A stretch of DNA of 64,000 bases from Thermocatellispora tengchongensis. GTDB taxonomy: Bacteria > Actinomycetota > Actinomycetes > Streptosporangiales > Streptosporangiaceae. Of the stretch, positions 60,658 through 64,000 are shown one piece after another (the stretch's first letter is position 1; every line of letters begins with the position of its first letter). Position numbers and translations under genes: made by a program. The DNA is taken from NCBI RefSeq assembly GCF_014202315.1, contig NZ_JACHGN010000004.1, forward strand, positions 62,001 through 126,000, written 5' to 3'. The notes under the pieces were generated by a model. The model made no database searches and had not been told where the DNA came from. It worked only from the letters and a program-made list of their open reading frames with translations.

Positions 60658-62046
60658 TCAGCTCGGGTAGGGCCGGTTGAACCGGGGTGGGGTGAAGGAG
60701 ACATACCGCGGGGCGGGGCCGGCCCCCAGCGCCGCGGCGCGGGCGTTCATCGCCGCGGCGGACGTCGCGGGCCAGTGACCGTTCCGCAGCCGGTCGAACA
60801 TCGTCACCAGCGCCGCCTGCTGCTCCGCCGGTGAGAAGTCGCAGTGGCCGACGGTCTCGGTGTACGTCTGGCGCAGCAGGGGGTTCGCTCCCGCCCGGCG
60901 CACCTTCTCCCCGTACGACTGCTGCTGGGCGACGGTGGAGATCTGGTCACCGGTGCCGGACAAGGTCAGGACGGGGATCCGCAGTTCGCCGTCCAGGACG
61001 ATGCCGCGGGAGAACCGCTTGACGGCCTCCGGGTCGGCCGCGATGCGAGGCGCGGCGGCCAGCTTCCTCAAGTCGGCCCCGAGTTCCAGACCTGCCGCCT
61101 TGTACAGTTCGCCGACGGCGCGCCGGAGGGCGGGATCGGCCAGGCGCAGTTGCCTCGTGTAGTCCACGCCGGTGTTCCAGGACGGGTTTCCGCCGACCAC
61201 CGCCATGATCTGGCGCCGGCTGCTCATGGCCTGCCCGACGTAGGGCAGGGGGCCACCGGCGAGCGCGAGGTAGGCGCCCCGCTCCAGCGCGTCGGCGTCC
61301 CCGCTGTCCGGAGGCGGCGGCGTGGACCCGTCGGGGTTCCGCCCCCACGCCGGTAGCTGGCCGATCGCGGCGGCCAGTGCGATCCGGGCTCGGCCCTCGG
61401 GAGTCTGCTGTGCCGCGGCGAGGGCGTCGATCCACGCCTTCCGGGCCGACTCGACATCCTCCGGGATGTCGATGACCGGCAGCCCCGGTGCGATCAGGCG
61501 CTCAAGCACGAAGAGCGTGTCGAGCTTCTGATTCCACTGGGCGACGGACCCGCCCAGTCCCCCGCACATCGGGACGGCCGCGTCGAAGGCGTCGGGGTGG
61601 ACCTGGGCGACGCCGGCGGCGACGAAGCCTCCCATCGAGTTCCCGGAGGCGATCGCCTTGCGGGCCGGGCCGTAGGTCTGCTCGAAGCGGGTCAGCGCTT
61701 CGGCCTGGTTGTCGATGGCGGACCGGATGTCCCAGCCGGTGATCGCCCGGCTCGTCCCGCCGCGGGCCACGCCGTCGGCCAGCAACCTCGCGGTCAGTGG
61801 CTCGTTCCGGCCCGAACCGGCGAAGTCGAGGGCGACCACCACGGTGCCGTTCCAGTCGGCCGGGACGACGAACTCGTACGGCGTGCCGTCATCGAGGGTG
61901 CCGCTGATGCAGGTGGGGCGGGCGGGGGACTCCGGCAGGCACGGTGTGCCGCCGGAGGGCCCGGCGGGGGCGGCGGCGGCGGTTCCGCTCCCGACGGCGG
62001 TCGCCACCGCGATGGCCAGGCACACGGTCGCTTTGCGGCGGATCAC
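60658..62046 (-). CDS. Secreted alpha/beta hydrolase (1)
   Basis: 462 aa with a Sec signal peptide (basic start, hydrophobic core, cleavage near TAAAAPAG). The mature protein has SGTLDDGTPYEFVVPADWNG, the nucleophile elbow in ASGNSMGGFVAAGVA, PVLTLSGTGDQISTVAQQ at the acid residue and TVGHCDFSP with the catalytic His. This gives a plausible Ser-Asp-His triad. GTG 62046 overlaps the stop of the next hydrolase and has AAGGGG 8 nt upstream. An extracellular esterase or peptidase is likely; substrate unknown. Confidence 0.88.
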   Translation of the reverse strand: MIRRKATVCLAIAVATAVGSGTAAAAPAGPSGGTPCLPESPARPTCISGTLDDGTPYEFVVPADWNGTVVVALDFAGSGRNEPLTARLLADGVARGGTSRAITGWDIRSAIDNQAEALTRFEQTYGPARKAIASGNSMGGFVAAGVAQVHPDAFDAAVPMCGGLGGSVAQWNQKLDTLFVLERLIAPGLPVIDIPEDVESARKAWIDALAAAQQTPEGRARIALAAAIGQLPAWGRNPDGSTPPPPDSGDADALERGAYLALAGGPLPYVGQAMSSRRQIMAVVGGNPSWNTGVDYTRQLRLADPALRRAVGELYKAAGLELGADLRKLAAAPRIAADPEAVKRFSRGIVLDGELRIPVLTLSGTGDQISTVAQQQSYGEKVRRAGANPLLRQTYTETVGHCDFSPAEQQAALVTMFDRLRNGHWPATSAAAMNARAAALGAGPAPRYVSFTPPRFNRPYPS

Positions 62047-62957
62047 AGCGAAAGCCCCTTCGACTCGATCGTCCAGCCGTCCTCGGCGCACAGTCCGCAG
62101 TCGGGACCGACGAAGCGCGCCCCGGCAGCGCGGTCGCCGCGCAGGATGTAGTCGAACCAGTCCGCGGCCACCTGCCAGCCCTCGGTCGCCTCAAGACCCG
62201 CGATCAAGCCGACGTGGCCCGCCGCCGCGTCACTGGCCAGCACGGCGGGGACGTCGAGCAAGGCGTAGTTCTCGATGCTGTTCTGGTAGGCGACGTCGTC
62301 CGGACCGCCGTTGACCAGCAGCGTCGGAGTGTGCAGGTCGGCGAGACGGTCGCGCCCGTAGCCGCCGAAGCTCGGCTGCGGGAAGTACCCGGTGTTGAAT
62401 CCGGCGACCGCGTCGACCATGGGGTCGGTCCCGGCGGCGAGGGCCTCGATGCCGCCGCAACTGTGGCCGAGCACGCCGACCCGCGTCGTGTCCACGCGTC
62501 CGTCGAACTGCTTGCGGGCCTGCTTCGTCTCGGTGGCCCAGCGGGCGGCCGCGAGGAGCGCCTCGGGGTGCGCCGTCGTTTTGTCGGGGGTGCTGGGGAC
62601 GGGGAACTCGTCCACCCCGCCGTTGGCCACGACGATGTATCCCTGGGACGCCAGGCCGGTGAGGAACGTGATCCCTTCGAGGTTGCTCGTCGCGCAGGCG
62701 CCGTTGCCGTGGACGATCACGGGCAGGCTGCCCTTCGGCAGAGCCTTGAGGTCGGCCGGGCGGTAGACGGTGTGCCCGGGCAACCCGTCGGCGGCCTCCC
62801 GGACCGTGGGCAGCACGGTCGGCGAGGAGGAACCGGCTGTGGCGGGCTTCGGCGGTGGCGGATTGTGGGCGGCCGCGGCGGGGCCGGGGCCGGCGAGGAC
62901 GACCGCCCCCACGGTCGCCGCCAGCAGGGTCCGCGCGGTCATGGAGCGGGCGAACAT
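62043..62957 (-). CDS. Secreted alpha/beta hydrolase (2), GHSCGG type
   Basis: 304 aa with an N-terminal signal peptide cleaved after GPAAAA. PVIVHGNGACATSNLEGITF, VGVLGHSCGGIEALAAG (nucleophile Ser followed by Cys), TPTLLVNGGPDDVAYQN (Asp region) and AGHVGLI (His) form the active site. The fold resembles dienelactone hydrolase/cutinase-like secreted enzymes. ATG 62957 has GGAGG 5 nt upstream, making the GTG at 62969 unnecessary. First gene of the two-gene hydrolase operon behind the promoter at 63083-63111. Confidence 0.88.
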   Translation of the reverse strand: MFARSMTARTLLAATVGAVVLAGPGPAAAAHNPPPPKPATAGSSSPTVLPTVREAADGLPGHTVYRPADLKALPKGSLPVIVHGNGACATSNLEGITFLTGLASQGYIVVANGGVDEFPVPSTPDKTTAHPEALLAAARWATETKQARKQFDGRVDTTRVGVLGHSCGGIEALAAGTDPMVDAVAGFNTGYFPQPSFGGYGRDRLADLHTPTLLVNGGPDDVAYQNSIENYALLDVPAVLASDAAAGHVGLIAGLEATEGWQVAADWFDYILRGDRAAGARFVGPDCGLCAEDGWTIESKGLSL

Positions 62958-63066
62958 GGTTTCCTCCACGGTTGATGGACGGGCAGGGGGTGTGTTGGCT
63001 CGGGGGCCCGACGAGGTCCGCGAATGGCCGGCGGGGCACCTGGCAGGCTGTTGTACGGCATATGGC

Positions 63067-63111
63067 CGTCTCAGCAGAGACGATCGTTCAGCTTTCTGTC
63101 ACTCATGTCAA
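63067..63111 (-). promoter_or_regulatory. Promoter plus palindromic operator for the hydrolase pair
   Basis: Minus strand: TTGACA (63111-63106), 17-nt spacer, AACGAT (63088-63083). Immediately downstream is the perfect palindrome CGTCTC-AGCA-GAGACG (63067-63082), at the transcription start. This fits repression by a dimeric regulator. The rest of 62958-63449 holds no gene that I can support. Confidence 0.55.
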
Positions 63112-63449
63112 TCCCCTGATCGCCGCCTCGATCACGTGGCAGAGCGACCGGGACGTGCGCCGGCCGCGGCGCCGGCACGTCGCTCCACGGTGCCCGGCCT
63201 GCCCTGCTTACGCTGGTGAGGCAGACGGCCGGGGACGTCCGCCCGGCCTGCCGTGGCGAGGTTGACACCTCCGGTCCATGACCTGACGGGCGACGTCCAC
63301 ACGGCGACGGCATCGGTAAACGTCATATGGAACGCGCCGGAGTGCGCACCCCGGCAACGCCCGCGCCGAGGACCGGCGTCTGAAGGCGGTGGTCGTGCCG
63401 GGCGGACGGCGACGGCCGGCGCTCGCGTCGGCCGCCCCCGGAAGCGGGC

Positions 63450-64000
63450 TCAACCGCGGGTGACCAGGCGCAGCGGTGTCGATCTGGGCCCGAACTCCAG
63501 CCAGTTGAACATCTCCACCTCGCCGTCCGGTTCGATACGGGTGGTGCCCGCGAGCAGCTCGCCCAGCGCCGCCGTCATCTCCAGCCGCGCCATCGCCGCG
63601 CCGGGGCAGCGGTGCGCGCCCCGGCCGAACGCGAGGTGCCGGTTGGGCCGCCGCTCCAGGTCGAACCGGTCGGCGTCGTCGAACACCGCCTCGTCCCGGT
63701 TCGCCGACGGGAAGATCATCGCGATCGCCTCGCCGGCGCGCACCGTGCGGCCGCCGAGCTCGACGTCCCGTGTGGCGGTGCGGGCGAACACCCGATAGGG
63801 GGCGTACAGCCGCAGGAGCTCCTCGATCGCCGCCGGCAGCAGCCCGGGGTCGGCGCGCAGCCGGTCCTGGAGCTCGGGGTCGCGGGACAGGTGGACGGCG
63901 GCGCTGCCCAGCACGGCGTGCGGCGCCCCGATGCCGGCCACGATGGTCTGCCGTACGGTGGCCACGACCAGGTCGTGCGGGATCGGCCGCTCCGGGTCGC
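63450..64000 (-). CDS. Cytochrome P450, N-terminal part outside window
   Basis: The C-terminal 183 residues of a bacterial P450. Visible are the ExxR helix IEELLRLYAPYRVF, the PSANRDEAVFDDADRFDLER segment and the haem loop HLAFGRGAHRCPGAAMARLE with the Cys ligand. The I-helix just enters at the right edge (TIVAGIGAPHAVL), where the usual A-G-x-D/E-T is replaced by A-G-I-G-A. The oxygen-activating acid/alcohol pair therefore seems absent, as in some P450s with unusual chemistry. The gene continues beyond base 64000. Confidence 0.92.
   Translation of the reverse strand, partial: DPERPIPHDLVVATVRQTIVAGIGAPHAVLGSAAVHLSRDPELQDRLRADPGLLPAAIEELLRLYAPYRVFARTATRDVELGGRTVRAGEAIAMIFPSANRDEAVFDDADRFDLERRPNRHLAFGRGAHRCPGAAMARLEMTAALGELLAGTTRIEPDGEVEMFNWLEFGPRSTPLRLVTRG

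Overview
The window is about 72% G+C, with strong G/C preference at third codon positions, many GTG starts, stop/start overlaps between neighbouring genes, Tat/Sec exported enzymes and SARP/ECF regulation. This is an actinomycete chromosome; a Streptosporangiales-type genome (Nonomuraea/Actinomadura-like) fits best, but the genus cannot be fixed from the sequence alone. No tRNA, rRNA, CRISPR array, transposase or phage structural gene was seen.

Layout. (1) 1-8964, minus strand: a catabolic block with an aldehyde dehydrogenase, an SDR, a TRAP transporter (P, Q, M), a cytochrome P450 with its own ferredoxin, and a tandem-domain class III CoA-transferase that runs off the left edge. It suggests uptake, oxidation and CoA activation of an organic acid. 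(2) 8965-10419: gene-free repeat-rich DNA. (3) About 10.2-36.06 kb: a probable biosynthetic gene cluster. It opens with regulators and an exporter (zinc-finger anti-sigma, ECF sigma, MFS, SARP). Then come two long divergent operons separated by a 440-bp control region that carries a SARP-type promoter. The minus operon (20953 down to 14962) holds seven tightly packed nucleotide-type genes: a methyltransferase, a P-loop kinase/cytidine deaminase fusion, an APH-fold protein, two divergent dCTP-deaminase-like proteins, an HprK-like kinase and a tandem Nudix protein. The plus operon (21395 to 36064) holds an ABC exporter, a nucleotidyltransferase, an unknown protein, a SRPBCC protein, a class III aminotransferase, three acyl-CoA-dehydrogenase-like proteins, a KAS, a fatty acyl-AMP ligase, a thioester reductase, an ACP, a di-iron fatty acid hydroxylase and a flavin reductase. 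Together these look able to make an ACP-bound modified acyl chain, release it as an aldehyde and transaminate it to a fatty amine.

(4) 36065-37202: a second gene-free repeat-rich segment, so the cluster is bracketed on both sides by unusual repeated DNA. (5) 37203-41810: an FAD-dependent oxidoreductase, a membrane protein, an FHA/zinc-ribbon protein and a CPA2 antiporter, closed by a bidirectional terminator. (6) 41878-50051, minus strand: a second small biosynthetic operon (KAS III, class III aminotransferase, acyl-CoA dehydrogenase, ATP-grasp ligase, diaminobutyrate-type aminotransferase, group II PLP decarboxylase, FlK-type thioesterase) that probably makes and acylates or ligates a diamine such as 1,3-diaminopropane.

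(7) 50083-64000: mostly solitary functions. These are a membrane-anchored beta-propeller protein, a Tat-exported PHP phosphoesterase, a DUF2252 protein, a histidine kinase/CPBP protease pair facing a lipoprotein hydrolase across a 78-bp inverted promoter duplication, a TetR regulator, a decayed RraA gene, two secreted alpha/beta hydrolases and a second P450 cut by the right edge.

The strongest candidate for an undescribed system is the seven-gene nucleotide operon at 14962-20953. Its two dCTP-deaminase paralogues have lost different catalytic residues, and one enzyme has the P-loop-plus-deaminase architecture known from anti-phage deoxycytidylate deaminases, yet the operon sits beside an acyl/amine biosynthetic operon under apparent SARP control.
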